64,000 bases of DNA from Tubulanus polymorphus (lineage: Eukaryota > Nemertea > Palaeonemertea > Tubulaniformes > Tubulanidae), in contig NC_134026.1 in the NCBI RefSeq assembly GCF_964204645.1, positions 18,742,650 to 18,806,649 of the forward strand. Reading direction: 5' to 3'. Of the stretch, positions 35,227 to 46,865 are shown piece by piece (the first letter of the stretch is position 1; every line of letters starts with the position of its first letter). Both the position numbers and the translations under genes were made by a program. The notes under the pieces are model-generated. The model saw nothing but the letters and a program-made list of their open reading frames with translations, did no database searches and was not told the origin of the DNA.

Positions 35227-36258
35227 CTACTTCTTAGCCGCAGCTAAAAACATGCATAAAAGGTCAATAGTGACGTTTTTGAAATTGTTATTTGTGAAAC
35301 AATATATGAAAAAGTTCATTGTGGAATTTAGAATTGTCAAAGCTAAAAATGCTTTCCTTATGACCAATAGTTGATCGCGAGTTAAACCAATAAATACAGT
35401 CTTATTTATAATAGGCTCAATCCTGTCTATACAGCCGGGTACTTCACAAAACAGAAACACAATCACCATTACCGTGACCATCCTCAATATTCTTCTCTCC
35501 TGGCTCCTAGTTCTATTGGATTTAATAGAACTCATTTTATTTCTAGCTAAACTGGCCACAAATAACAATATCATGATTGAAATGTTAATAAAAATCAAAA
35601 GTACTGTCGGAAGAAATAGAGTTCCATAGAAAAATGATAAATGATAGAATTGAAGCGTTGGGAATTTTGGTAATGAAAATGCACTTTGTCCAATATTCAG
35701 AAAACATCTAGCATGCACCCAAATTATTGGACTGCCTAATGGCACATAAAATGCCCAGAATGTAAATCCACTCATAATGGTTACAACTACACTCGTAATA
35801 TTATAGATTCTAACATCCGAAAATATTTGATACCTCAATGGGAAAAGGATGACAAGGAGTCTGGCTAAACTGACCTGTGGGACAGCCCAGTTCCTCGACA
35901 TTTGAAACGTGAAGAAAAGTGGCCTTGCGAAGATGATAAACCATGCACCGAACCACCAATCGTCGAAACGAAAAACTAAATCTCCTAGTCGTGTGTAGAT
36001 ATAAAGTGTCCTCATTGGATACATAACAAAAACTGTCACCGAAAATAACAAATCGAATACAGCTAAGATCTTCACCGGGTGCAAAGCGATACTTTGCATA
36101 CGAGCAAGAACAATGATAGTGAGGATGTTCAACACTATACCAATAAATGATAGCGGTCCATACACGCATAGATACATCAGTACACTAAATTTGTAATCCC
36201 ATCGTTTGGGAGGCAAAGATCCGCATTTTTCTTCATCTGGCATCGTATCATTTTCCAT
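35227..36258 (-). CDS. Orphan rhodopsin-type (class A) GPCR, intronless, without DRY
   Basis: A 343-residue seven-helix receptor in one exon. TM1 has Asn44 (about 25-51) and TM2 ends its signature at Asp69. At the TM3 end, DRY is replaced by ARL (132-134), followed by the usual FPLRY of intracellular loop 2. No cysteine lies in ECL1 or early TM3, so the conserved disulphide to ECL2 Cys185 cannot form in the usual way. TM6 has CEVPG (271-275) and TM7 has NFFIYC (315-320) instead of NPxxY. Asn3 is an N-glycosylation sequon. A loop before TM6 is basic (RSQERRILR). It resembles invertebrate FMRFamide-receptor-like orphans; the ligand is unknown. AATAAA on the minus strand at 35173-35168 follows the stop by about 54 bases. 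It shares family type but little sequence with the receptor at 10495. Confidence 0.9.
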   Translation of the reverse strand: MENDTMPDEEKCGSLPPKRWDYKFSVLMYLCVYGPLSFIGIVLNILTIIVLARMQSIALHPVKILAVFDLLFSVTVFVMYPMRTLYIYTRLGDLVFRFDDWWFGAWFIIFARPLFFTFQMSRNWAVPQVSLARLLVILFPLRYQIFSDVRIYNITSVVVTIMSGFTFWAFYVPLGSPIIWVHARCFLNIGQSAFSLPKFPTLQFYHLSFFYGTLFLPTVLLIFINISIMILLFVASLARNKMSSIKSNRTRSQERRILRMVTVMVIVFLFCEVPGCIDRIEPIINKTVFIGLTRDQLLVIRKAFLALTILNSTMNFFIYCFTNNNFKNVTIDLLCMFLAAAKK

Positions 36259-36903
36259 TTTACCAAAAGCTATAACAGTTTTCAGTGACTCGAGTTACAA
36301 TCACTGAAGTCTTCTTAATGAACTGAATTTCTCGTCCATTAGCTGAATCTACATTCAGAAGCGTTGTTAAGATAAAACACTTTTAAGTAGTTTCGAATGC
36401 CCCTGGGCAATGCAGGTTATATTATGCGTAGCGAAATCAGTAATGGTACTTAAGTACAGCATAGACATTTCTATACCTTTAGTTTGAAAAAAAATGTTGC
36501 CAAAATCGCATAAATCAGAAATTGCAATTTCAACGAGTGAATAGTTCTTCATAGCATACTATAAAGTATTCAACAACTATCCTGATTTTTCATGATGAAT
36601 TAACTGTCTGATTCTGGTAAAATACATGTATATCATATAAAACAATTTAACCATGTTTAATCTTACTTGAACATCAATGGGAAATACTGTTGAAGAACGG
36701 TGTTATAATTCACCCCAATATCAAATACAGCCAATAGAGAATATTGGTGCTGAATCGTTAAAAGTACCGTATTGATTTTAGAGGTGAGTAATGATATCAA
36801 CGCTCGCAACTCGAGACATGACCCAAACGTTGTTTGTAAACTGGTCAATCAAGTCACTGTCAATGGATGATGTGGGTACTGCTGTGCTTCACATAGCACA
36901 ATT

Positions 36904-37142
36904 ACAGGGTGGCCACATACCTTGGAATCGGGAAAAGTCAGGGAATTTTCTTTTTCTTCAAAAAAGTCAGGGAATTTCGTAAGCTGAATCGGGGAAGTCA
37001 TGAAAATTTGTTGAGATCACGTGTGAAATCAAACAGCTTTCGTCTATGTCTTATGTGTCTGATTGTGTTAATTGATTGGATTCAGGGAAAACAACATACA
37101 TTGACCGGGAAAGTCAAGTGAAATATTAGTGGCCACCCTGTA
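36904..37142. mobile_element. hAT-like MITE with CAGGGTGGCCAC ends
   Basis: ACAGGGTGGCCACAT at the left is inverted at the right (GTGGCCACCCTGT). The interior repeats GGGAAAAGTCAGGGAATTT and related phrases, a pattern typical of this miniature family. No coding region. The 8-bp target duplication is not evident. Confidence 0.8.
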
Positions 37143-37562
37143 TTAGAACTCGATATCGAATTAGCTGAAGACGATGGATGGAGACAATGTCTCAGAATCG
37201 TCTGAATAGTAATAAGCTTTTACTTTTCGCATAAACATGACCTCCATCTTCAGTGAACCCATGTGAAGTGAATCTAGATGTGATTCACCTGATGCACTTG
37301 TAGTATCCATCATCGCTTCTTATTCCTCCATCTTGATTTGTTTCATAGCATTTGCAGTCACGATTGCTGCATTCTTTAACATTTTTTGAAATCGACCTTT
37401 ACGAGATTGGCTCAGAAACAACCAAAGCGATCTTTTCACCGTTGCGAATGTTCTTTGAGTGTCGAATGTGTCACTTCATATTCAACAACTCATTTCATCA
37501 AGTGATTCATTAATGACAGTTGCCATCTATATGATTCACTTTCCCCATTTCCCTGTTCGAAG

Positions 37563-38130
37563 TACAGTCAACCTCGGTTTATCCGTATCACTAGGGACTG
37601 AGCTTTTGAGTATGGATTAAGTGATGTACGAATAACAGATAGTCCTTAGTTCTACGAACTAATTATAATCCATATAAACAATGATTTGAGCGCATAATCT
37701 GTATTTTCAGATGTGTAAATTGTCAACTTAAAATCATGAGGCTACAATAAAGACACTTGAAAGCCTTATGAAACCAGGTACCATCATTAAATGGAGGACT
37801 ATGGCATTGATAGATTACATCAGAGTTTTCAGGAGTTTCATATTTCCCATTGACCACATTATTAGATAATAGTTGTTTATACACATTTCACTAAAAATGT
37901 ATGTTATCAACAGCTGATACGGATACACAAATGGTTTTACATAGAAATTGGGCTACGTGACCACAAATTTGTCTACGGAATAAGTGAAAATACGGATCAT
38001 GCAGTATGAATTAGGAGCAGAATTTTAAATAAATAACGTTACTTAAAAATGAGACTAATTTATTAATACTGAATAAGCTTTTATACGTTTAAGCATTTAA
38101 CTGGGGACGGATTAACCGAGGTTGACTGTA
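37563..38130. mobile_element. Tc1/mariner-type MITE with TA target duplication
   Basis: TA (37563-37564) is followed by CAGTCAACCTCGGTTTATCCG. The right end reads CGGATTAACCGAGGTTGACTG followed by TA (38129-38130). The TA duplication and CAGT terminus are characteristic of Tc1/mariner. The 564-bp interior is AT-rich and has no transposase. Confidence 0.88.
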
Positions 38131-38911
38131 GTTGGGACTGACGTTACATTGATGACTTATTCATTGAATTAAAAATGGAAATTGGCACTCGAATGAATAG
38201 AAACAACATTTGTAAAGACATGACTTTCTATGATGATGAATCAATTTGATATTACTGTATTTGCTCTCAAATGAAAATGGACAAACTATTTTCAGCTGGT
38301 AGTCATATACCAGTTAATGTGAACATACATTCAAATGTTCAGCTTAAAAACAAGTGACTAGGATACTTTAAACAGTTGAACCTCACAAGTATGATGAATA
38401 TTATGAAATGCCAGATTATACAATGATTTCTTAACATTCAGACTCAAATATTTACAATGATCAATATTCATATTTTACAAATCCGGTCAAGTACAATAAT
38501 TTCAGATTGTTCCACAGGACTCGTACTAATGAGGTTTGATGGCTGTAGTTCATACTTTTAAAATGAATGTACAAATCATCTAAATACCATAGTGTACTAG
38601 GCTGTCCACCATTTAAAGTAGCAATCAATGTGTTTGTTGTAACGTACGTGCAGTAACACTTCAAAGAAACATTCTTCACAAAGCCTTGTAATGCAGGGCA
38701 TGAATAACTGAAACATTATTTTTCAAACAGAAAATGAGTCATTTAGGTAGATGTATACCTACAGGTTCTAAGGCTTAACTTGTGCACTTCTTTCACTGAA
38801 AAGTGAGTACTTTTCAAGCTATTTACTGGCTAAAATCACAGCGTAATTACGATCAGAATCACAATCAGCGCACTAAAACAAGATCCATGCTACTACAACA
38901 GTGTTTTCAAT

Positions 38912-39047
38912 AAGAGCCAGGTCCCGGGTCCCAGACCCGTCTGTCGTTTTTTAAGGACCCAACTGTTTTTTTCAAACCAGCTTTCGTTTCAGGGACTGTG
39001 ACATATTATGGGACCCTCCTGTTTTTCGAAGGGACCTGGCTTCTTAA
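38912..39047. mobile_element. Short inverted-repeat element with GAGCCAGGTCCC ends
   Basis: AAGAGCCAGGTCCC at the left is matched by GGGACCTGGCTTCTT at the right. The interior contains several further GGGTCC/GGACCC phrases in both directions, so the whole can fold on itself. Non-coding. Confidence 0.7.
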
Positions 39048-40564
39048 TTCTTTACTAAAAACATTGACTAAACTACTCAAAAAAGCTAGTTTTTATTGAT
39101 AAAAATTGTGAAGACCTTTCAAAAAGTAGGCACTTTTTATGAAAAACAATTTAGTCAAGAGCGAGTTTTTCCAAATCTTTTCTGTAGTCAGCACTTTAAA
39201 GGTTACAATTTATTTCTGTAATGTATTTTCTCAAGAGTTCCCAAAATAGATGATTTTCACTTCTAAACATTCAATCTTCCCCAGACCTGCTACGTTAGTT
39301 ATGAATGAAGAGCAGCAACATGAATAAGATGTTGACTAATGAAATAACAGCTAGGAAGATTAAGTCCAGGTAAAATAAATCATAAGTCCAAAATATTCAA
39401 GAGAAAAAAGTATAAGACATAAGTATATGCTCAAAACCTTTAAGGTATTGACTCTAGAGATTCTATAGACAATTGAGTACCTTGTAACTCACCATAGGTA
39501 CTCGTTTATCAAACTCTTCTGTTCAACAATTGAGGTCATCACGAATCAAATGGAATAAATTTATTGTTTGAATACCATAATTATTTAGAGATGCATTCAC
39601 TGACCATACCATGTTTAACTCGCAGAGAAAAACCCACATGCATTGCTTCACCAATAAAACCTAGGTACTGGTAGCATACCGGTACCATGCACACAGTTTC
39701 CATTGATGAACAACAACTGATGAACAGATAAAACTTTTACTTTATGAAAGTTATATGTTGTACAAGCCATCATATTTGGGATCATCATTGTGTTGATGAC
39801 TAGTCTTTTAGTAAATTGAATTTGAAACAGATTAAATTTAGACTAAAAAATAAAGACAACTTAAGTAAGGCCACACAAAGAAATACCCTAGTTTCTCATC
39901 AAATTTTTTTTTGAAAAGTGATGAGGGCGGGCAAATTTTATTTTCATTGCTTTTTTTAAATAAAAAAGTTGAAAAAGGAGATGTATAGAGACATGGGAGG
40001 GAAGTTTTTTTTACCAGTGTATGTGTACAATTTAGGCTTGTTTATAATTGCTAAGTCTGGGAGGTACAGTTCATTGGACCTTTTAAACGCAACTGAAGTA
40101 GAAGCAATATTATAGTCAAACAGTCCCAGAAATTCCCTAATGAGTTGGGAGAAATAACGAAAAAATAAATATATAAAACATACACTATAAGTTTAGTTTA
40201 AATATTTCTATATACATGTATTAAAGATATTTACATACCGGTAGCTATGATCCAAATGTTCGCATTACATTGTATACTGGTAATATAGCATAGCTTAGCT
40301 ACTACTGGACCACATCTTATATTATAATAACAATTTGACCAAATATTACTGTGAATGGAAATGGTTGTTTAGATGGTCATGTTTTCTTCGTAGCAAGAGC
40401 CAGTTCCACAGGGTTGAAATCTGACATTTGAATTAAAACATCGAATATGAAAAATTCTTAACTTTCACTCACAGCTATGGAACTGCAGCTGGTAGATCAT
40501 ACTACTTAGTTGTACCGTAGATTAGACTTTCATTGCGACGATCAAATATAACTCTCCCCAACAG

Positions 40565-40570
40565 TTTATT
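40565..40570 (-). promoter_or_regulatory. Polyadenylation signal AATAAA of CHMP3
   Basis: TTTATT on the plus strand is AATAAA in the CHMP3 direction, about 100 bases after the stop codon. Confidence 0.6.
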
Positions 40571-40670
40571 ACAATGTGAATTCCAATCAAATTGGATCCA
40601 AGAAATTCTTTACAAATATATCAACTGGGCACTATTTACAAATGAATTTGTTAAGTCCCTTCAAGGGGCA

Positions 40671-43600
40671 TTAGCTGCGTAATGCTTCCAAACGAGCCTG
40701 CATATCAGAAACATCTTCATCTTCTTCAGGCGCTGCAGTGGCTCCCTCAGGTTCTGGTAAGGAATGAGAGGCAATAGCTGGAGCCTGACCCATGATTCCT
40801 GAAATGAAATATACGAACATAGAATTTTCGTAATAATATTAAGGCTCCAGAGAAACATCGTGCCTAGTTGGAAATTTAAAAAAATGCTCGATATTCCGGC
40901 AAATTGCAAAATTAACACCCTGTGGTAAACCTAATTGGAAAAACTGATGATTTTGAAACATAGTGTTTACATGCATAGGTATCAATATCATTGGAAACAG
41001 TATCTTTCTTTTCAATATGTAGTGCCTGTATGGAACCCGATGAACTCATCTCAATCATTCAATGAGTACCGGTAATTATGCAATAGATTTGTGTGGACAA
41101 AGATACCAATATCGATCGAAAAATTGCATTACACACATTTCATATTCAACATTTCTTGTTGAGAAAAAACATACACTGGATAATCCCAATTCTGCTATCA
41201 TGATACTGAGACTATAATTATAGTGATACATGTTCTTTTTCCATCCACGAACAAGGACTGATACTAAGACTAAGATTGCTAGCTGATTGTGTGAAACAAT
41301 GGCGGACTGAACTACATATAATGCATGATTGAACCAACATCTCAAAGCATATGAAAAACCTACAGATGGATCGATGTCCCAACAGAATGCACAATAACTG
41401 AACACAATATGCTGAGGCTTCACCCAGTGGGTTGAAAGCCCAGTTTCATACATAACTCCCTCCCAGCGAACTTGCTATCCATCTATACCCAGTTTAACAC
41501 CCCTCAAAATAATATCTAAGAAAATCCATCCTAACATTCCAATTATTTATACCTGACGTTAATTCGTAGAGAACTTTATCAACTTCCTCCTGTGCTTCTT
41601 CCTCTAATTCATCTTGGTCGTCCATTCCTTCCATAGTGTCCTCCAACATTTCTTCTATAATTCCGGCCTAGAAATGATAAATGGAACCTTCTACATCATC
41701 AGATAGGGTTTGTTCGCAGTCCCTTAGTGAAAATAATACATTGGTTTATCCCCATTATACAAGGATATATCTTATGCCCAGTCAAAATACAATTGAATAT
41801 GAAGACAATAAATTAAAACATGTTGATATCTGATTTTTCCAAATCACACTGGTCAGCCATCTTGAATCTGATCAGGCAAAGTTTTGGGCTGCAGATGCGT
41901 CTAGGATACGTAAATAAACCAAATATCAAGACCATATGTCAAAGTGTGTGTCGAAAACTTCTCAAGAAAATTAGATTCTGTCTAAGGATAGACAGCGGAC
42001 AGATAGCAGCCCGATAGCACAATGCACAGATGAATAAAAAATGCAATAGCCTGGTGGGATTTTGTCCCCAAGTTGGCTAAAAAGCTCAACAAAAGTAATT
42101 GATTCCTTTTCTTTTGGACCCCACCTTCCAATTTTCCTCGATCAGCTTCCGAGGGTTCTTCTGAGAGTTTTGACAACTATGTTAATAAGCTCAATAAGCA
42201 GTTGAAAGATAATTATTTCACTGTCTCACCTTCATCATTTCTCTCGACAGATCCATCATTGTTGCCTGAATTTCCTTCGTTTTGACCAATTGTTGCATGC
42301 TTGTCATTACTTCAGTACTTTTCTCTAAAGCACCAGCTATACGCAGAGTAGCTACATACACAAATAATAACAGAACAGGAATAAATCATCTCTACTTCAC
42401 AATATATATTTTCACTGATGAATTTGATCCCATATCAGATCCATTCGTTTCTTTTTTCCAATCCATGATTTAGACTATGTCTGTTCAACATGTTAGATAG
42501 TTAATTATCATCATTTTCCATTGTAGTCATATTGGAGAGTGGATACTACCATTTTTAATAGAGGTTGAAATCACCCAGCCAGTAGCTCAAAAGTTGGTTA
42601 ACTTTAACCAGTCGTTAAGCTTAATGCCTGGCTAAAGTTCCTAACGACTCGTTAGTAAACACAAAAGTTTTAAAAATTTTAGGCTGCATTTTGCCAATAA
42701 GCCCCAACTACAATAAGATGTCTCCCCACCAATATAATTATACTTAAGCAGCAATCACACTTAGACAATTTGGCCTGGGCCAAATTTGGCCTATTAGAGA
42801 GTGCGTTCACATGTAAACTACTCCTCACTCGATACTAAACAATGCTTGATCAAACCAGCAAAGTGCCTGGTCCGACAATTTTTGTTGGCCAAAATCTAGC
42901 ACCGACCCATTTGGCCCCCTTTTGAACAGTTGTTCCAGCCAAGGTAACTCTAGCTCTAGGTAATTACTTACCAAGTTGATTTTTCATTTGCATGCTCACT
43001 GAATTTAAGTGAGCCTTCGAAGTATAAAGTTTTGATGTATGTTTTCTAGCGCGAATAATTTCTTTTCCTAAAATCACGCAAACCTCTCGGTCTCCTTTTT
43101 TTGCAGCATCCTTCAAAGACTTGGCTACCTTTGCTTCTTCAAGCTTTATACCTAAAAATCGGAAAACAGCAAATACGCTATAAAGACCTTTTACTAGAGA
43201 AGTGCAGCTGTGAGTGAGTGATTCGAGTCATAGGTCTTGTCAATCTAGGGTTTGTGGGTTCAAATCACGGTGGTGCCCCCTCCCCTATAACAGAAGTAAA
43301 CAGCATAATTGCTAGTAATGCTCAGCAGGCTGAACATATACATAAAAGTTTTGAAATACCGTAAGAATCATACTAAACACTTAGATGACTGGCATACAAG
43401 TCACCAAATTTCATACAAATTTGCATAATACAATGGCCATACAAAATTTAGCAAAAATGATAGAATTGATAAAATATCAATAAGTTCCATAAAAATAAGT
43501 TATATTTTCATTCACCATTTGATTAGTTACGTTGTCAAACCAGATAGGCCTGCAACCTACTTAATCAAACAGACAGTTGAGAAGGCATGTACATTTTGTT

Positions 43601-46600
43601 TTAGGCCCACTTTTTGCCATCCTCCCCCGGCAGGGATTTGAACCTGATGGCATCGAGATTGTCACGTCACGAAACCCTGCCACACTAGACCGAGTGCGCA
43701 GCCACACACGCAGCTTAGATGATGTGATTATCATCCAATCAGATATCCCGTTTTATTTTAGCCTGGGTTTTCCCATTTAGAGTTCTTCCGTGGAATTTAC
43801 CGCGGCGATTATACAACAAGCAATCTAACGGTGCTGCAAGTTTTCGTGCGGCAAAGCTGTGCATGTACCTGCGCACCCGGTCTACTGTGGAAGGGGTTTG
43901 TGCTATGTGGTTTGTGAGTGTAGCGATGCCATCAGGTTCGAATCCCTGCAATGGGAGGATGACTCTTTGCCTGATGTCACCTCATTTTGTGTTTTGAAAA
44001 CTTACTTCTAATTTGCCTGTCTAACTTGCGATCTTCCTTACGCAAAGATGATGCCCACTCTCTCACCTGAATGAAAAAACCCATAATTTTCACAATAGCC
44101 CAAAATGATATGCCTCTATAGTGATCTTTGATAGGCCTGCTGGATCAAAACGTTTAGGGATAGTGGTACTGGTTAGATACTTGAATGATCCAAAGCTTTT
44201 AGTGGTAGATTGGATCCAGTAGTGGTACTGCTTGGAAACTGGATCCAAAGATATAGAGGTACGCTACTGGTCATCAATACTGAAACTATAGGTCTACTAA
44301 TTGTCAGTTATGACAGGGAATTTGAGCAACAGTTCATATAAGCTTACCACCAACCTCAGTACCATAGTTAGTTACCATAGTCATTGGTGGTAAGCTTTTA
44401 TAAAGGGATGGGCTTGTACCAACTGAAAATATCCAATCGTGAAACTAAACCACAGACAGGTTACTGTCTACGGTACCGTACTGACTACAACCACGGGCCT
44501 GACTGACACAGTTTTTGACTGCAGTATGCCAATAAAAAAAAAAATTTGGCAGTACCTAGGATACTGGATAACTAGAGTCAAAAACTTTTTGCTTCAGTCA
44601 GGCCCCATGCCACCAATATTCAGGTAGGCCTTACTAATGGTCACATCGAAAATTTTAGGCAGTGGATATTTGCCAATGGCTCATTCTGATTGGCTAATTG
44701 ATGCCTTGCATGTGCACAGAGGTGCGCGAGTTAGAAAATTCAAGCCAAGTGTACAGAACAGAGTTAGAGAAAATAGTGCGAATAGAGTGGGATTCGAACC
44801 TGGGCCAGCACATTGCTAGCTTAGCATCTTTCCACCAGACCACCAAGGTTCCTGCAATCGATGGCCGCAAAACGTTGATGTAATTCATCGACATTCTGTA
44901 GCCGATCCATCACACTCAAATTTGAAATCAGCGACACCGGCGTTAACTTCCTGGACGTAACCACTTTCGATGGCCCGCGAATGAAAGGCTGAATCCAAGA
45001 ACATGTCTATCGCACTTTTGAGCCCAAACGTCTACTTTACTTAGTAGCCACTTGAGAACAATAAGCAATTAACGATATCAGCTACTTTTCCAGTAGTATA
45101 CATTTCAAAACAGTCACTCTGAAGTAGTATTCCTTTCAATTCGGTTGGTTTTCTATAGTGGCTGTTTCTACTATTGAAAAGTGACCATTTTAAAACATCT
45201 GGTTTCGATAGTGCAAACTAGCAGTAGAGGTGACTGTAAAACCACCCGTCTGTCAACAGTGACTTTGTGATAGTAACTCCTACCATAACAGCTACTCTCA
45301 AAACACATCGTTTCTAGAAGTCAACTATTGAAAAGTGACCATTTTGAGATCGCTTGCCAGATTCCCTGTTATAAATACACGGTAGCAACATATGCTTCAA
45401 ATTTGCAGTGATACGTGACAATATAAACATACGGAAAACTCTACTCACACTATAGTTTGGGGTATAGTTCCATTTAGAGTGACTCAGTTAAGATCCGAAG
45501 ATATTGTAGATACTCTTTGAGGATGTGAAATGTTATGAGCGATTCCCAACTCTAACCAATAAAAGTCGAGATTGGAATTAAATTTGTTTACAAATTGCCA
45601 ATAGTTATGTAGTTTTAAGATAAATCGAAATTTCCTTCCTTTCATGAATTCAATTTGAAAAATGCAGCTATTTCAAGCAATTTTAATTGCTTATTGTTCT
45701 CAAGTGGCTACTAAGTAAAAGTAGACGTTTGGGCTCAAAAGTGCGATAGACATGTTCTTGGATTCAGCCTTTCGTATAAGCTTAATAGACACCAAAACTT
45801 ACTTCAAACCTACCGATTTGCATCAATTAGCCTAGGCCCACTACATCGATCTTCATTTCACCCTAAGGACACATTTTCCAGTGAGTCAAATTCACAAGCA
45901 CGAGCGCATCTGCCATAATGATTCGGACCAACACGCACCATCCAGAACCGTCCTTGTACTCAGAGGTCATAGCTACAAAGACTGCGTACTGCGACGCATC
46001 AAAAGCCATGCTCTGCGGCACCACGCAAAATGAGATCGATAAGATACAACTGGCCAACGAGCCCCCGAAAAAGTCTAACGGTTACCTTACCTCACTCCAG
46101 AGCCAACCTTGTCTAATATCTAGCCGTTGTTTCTCAAACAACGAACCGTAACCACGTCTGGTATTCAGGCTACACCCAACCAGACCCTAGCCCGAATATA
46201 TCCGAACTAGATTCACTGAACTGGCCACCCGCAGCTCAAACCTACGGAGCCACCCACTTCCCGAGCTCCACCACATCTTAAACCGTAGGCGTAGGCCTAA
46301 TACGCCCTACTTGTGTCGTCTCTGATTCTTCTAAACCCTAAACTCAATTTAATGATTTTGTTGTTACTTGACAACTAGTCTATATTAGGCCTATTATATA
46401 TTAGGCCTATATATAGCCATTGGTAAAATATCCACTTTCAAAATTTTAATTGATTGAATTGATTGTTCTGTTGTGGACGTTGTGATGAACTTGATGTGCG
46501 TCTAAACTAAATTCCTACGATTGATACGCCCTTTCCCGGGTAAAATTGCGAATTAATCAACAAGACAAACCTGCTCTTTGGGGTCCCTCTGTTTTTCTTT

Positions 46601-46615
46601 GCCGAATAAGCCCAT
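40671..46615 (-). CDS. CHMP3: Charged multivesicular body protein 3 (VPS24), ESCRT-III subunit
   Basis: CHMP3 polymerises with CHMP2/CHMP4 on endosomal membranes for inward budding and scission. Six exons in transcript order: 46615-46571, 44066-44006, 43151-42972, 42351-42230, 41667-41553, 40798-40671; 216 residues, unbroken frame, all GT/AG sites; human CHMP3 is slightly longer. It starts MGLFGKEKQRDPKEQVREWA. The basic N-terminal helices include DRKLDRQIRSI and KKGDREVCVILGKEIIRAR. The core SREMMKAGIIEEMLEDTMEG is nearly identical to the vertebrate sequence. The C-terminal half is acidic and autoinhibitory, and ends DMQARLEALRS, a MIM1 motif for VPS4 MIT domains. Introns hold B-box-type, SINE-like and inverted-repeat elements. 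Confidence 0.96.
42745..42950 (+). repeat. GGCCAAATT-family repeat, third copy
   Basis: It begins AAGCAGCAATCACACTTAGA, then AATTTGGCCTGGGCCAAATTTGG, ATTAGAGAGTGCGTTCACA, ACTCGATACTAAACAATGCT, and later GACCCATTTGGCCCCC and GAACAGTTGTTCC. It has the same order as 15775-16086, in CHMP3 intron 4, directly next to exon 3 (42972). Confidence 0.75.
43618..43961. mobile_element. Complete inverted-repeat element whose ends contain a B-box-like motif
   Basis: The left end CATCCTCCCCCGGCAGGGAT continues TTGAACCTGATGGCATCG. The right end is its inverted copy (CGATGCCATCAGGTTCGAAT, CCCTGCAATGGGAGGATG), so the arms are about 38 bases. Both ends contain GGTTCGAATCC or a near form, the RNA polymerase III B-box consensus, pointing outward or inward in mirror fashion. 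It lies in CHMP3 intron 2. Other copies: 30376-30686 and 56066-56262. Confidence 0.85.
44340..44397. repeat. Hairpin with 14-bp arms
   Basis: AAGCTTACCACCAA is inverted as TTGGTGGTAAGCTT across about 30 bases containing two CCATAG(T) phrases. It lies in CHMP3 intron 1. Confidence 0.8.
44690..44885 (-). mobile_element. SINE-like tRNA-derived sequence
   Basis: Read on the minus strand from about 44860, TGGTGGTCTGGTGGAAAGATG has an A-box-like start and GGTTCGAATCCC (44795 region) is a perfect B-box, with about 45 bases between, close to tRNA spacing. The sequence continues for about 110 bases of unrelated body. Acceptor-stem pairing and a CCA end are not evident, so it is called a tRNA-derived element, not a tRNA gene. 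It lies in CHMP3 intron 1. Confidence 0.6.
44983..45773. mobile_element. 791-bp element with 88-bp terminal inverted repeats
   Basis: 44983-45070 (starting GAAAGGCTGAATCCAAGAAC) is the inverted copy of 45685-45773 with only one or two differences. The interior repeats TATTGAAAAGTGACCATTTT at about 45173 and 45326 and has no coding frame. The near identity of the arms suggests recent activity or selection for a foldback. No clear target duplication was found (left flank GCGAAT, right flank GTATAA). It lies in CHMP3 intron 1. Confidence 0.9.
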
Positions 46616-46865
46616 TTTCGATGGTTTGAAGCTAATTTTTAACCAACTTACTATAAACCGGAGAGTGGCGCCACCTTACAACGAAATCTTGCAAACCAGG
46701 AAATATAAAATCAGCTGACCGATTACTTTAATTTGATGTGTGATCAACGAATCATTCATGTGATTTACGAGCCAAAGCTTTTTCCCAAGAGAAAGAACGT
46801 AATTGAATGCAAATTGTAAGTTAGATATGTCAACACAAATTATCTTTACTTAAATTCTCTTAAAC
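46616..46865. other. CHMP3 upstream region
   Basis: The 250 bases between the CHMP3 start codon and the large inverted-repeat element. The element sits so close that it may contribute to or displace promoter sequence. No TATA box was recognised. Confidence 0.4.

Larger units (their letters stand above)
36259..40564. other. Intergenic region with several DNA-transposon relics, between receptor 2 and CHMP3
   Basis: Beyond three inverted-repeat elements (36904-37142, 37563-38130, 38912-39047) this 4.3-kb AT-rich stretch holds no recognised exon. Both flanking genes are on the minus strand, so it should include the receptor 2 promoter. Confidence 0.5.

Noticed and set aside
44743-44860. tRNA gene on the minus strand
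   Set aside because: A-box and B-box are present, but no full cloverleaf or acceptor stem can be paired; better explained as a tRNA-derived repeat.
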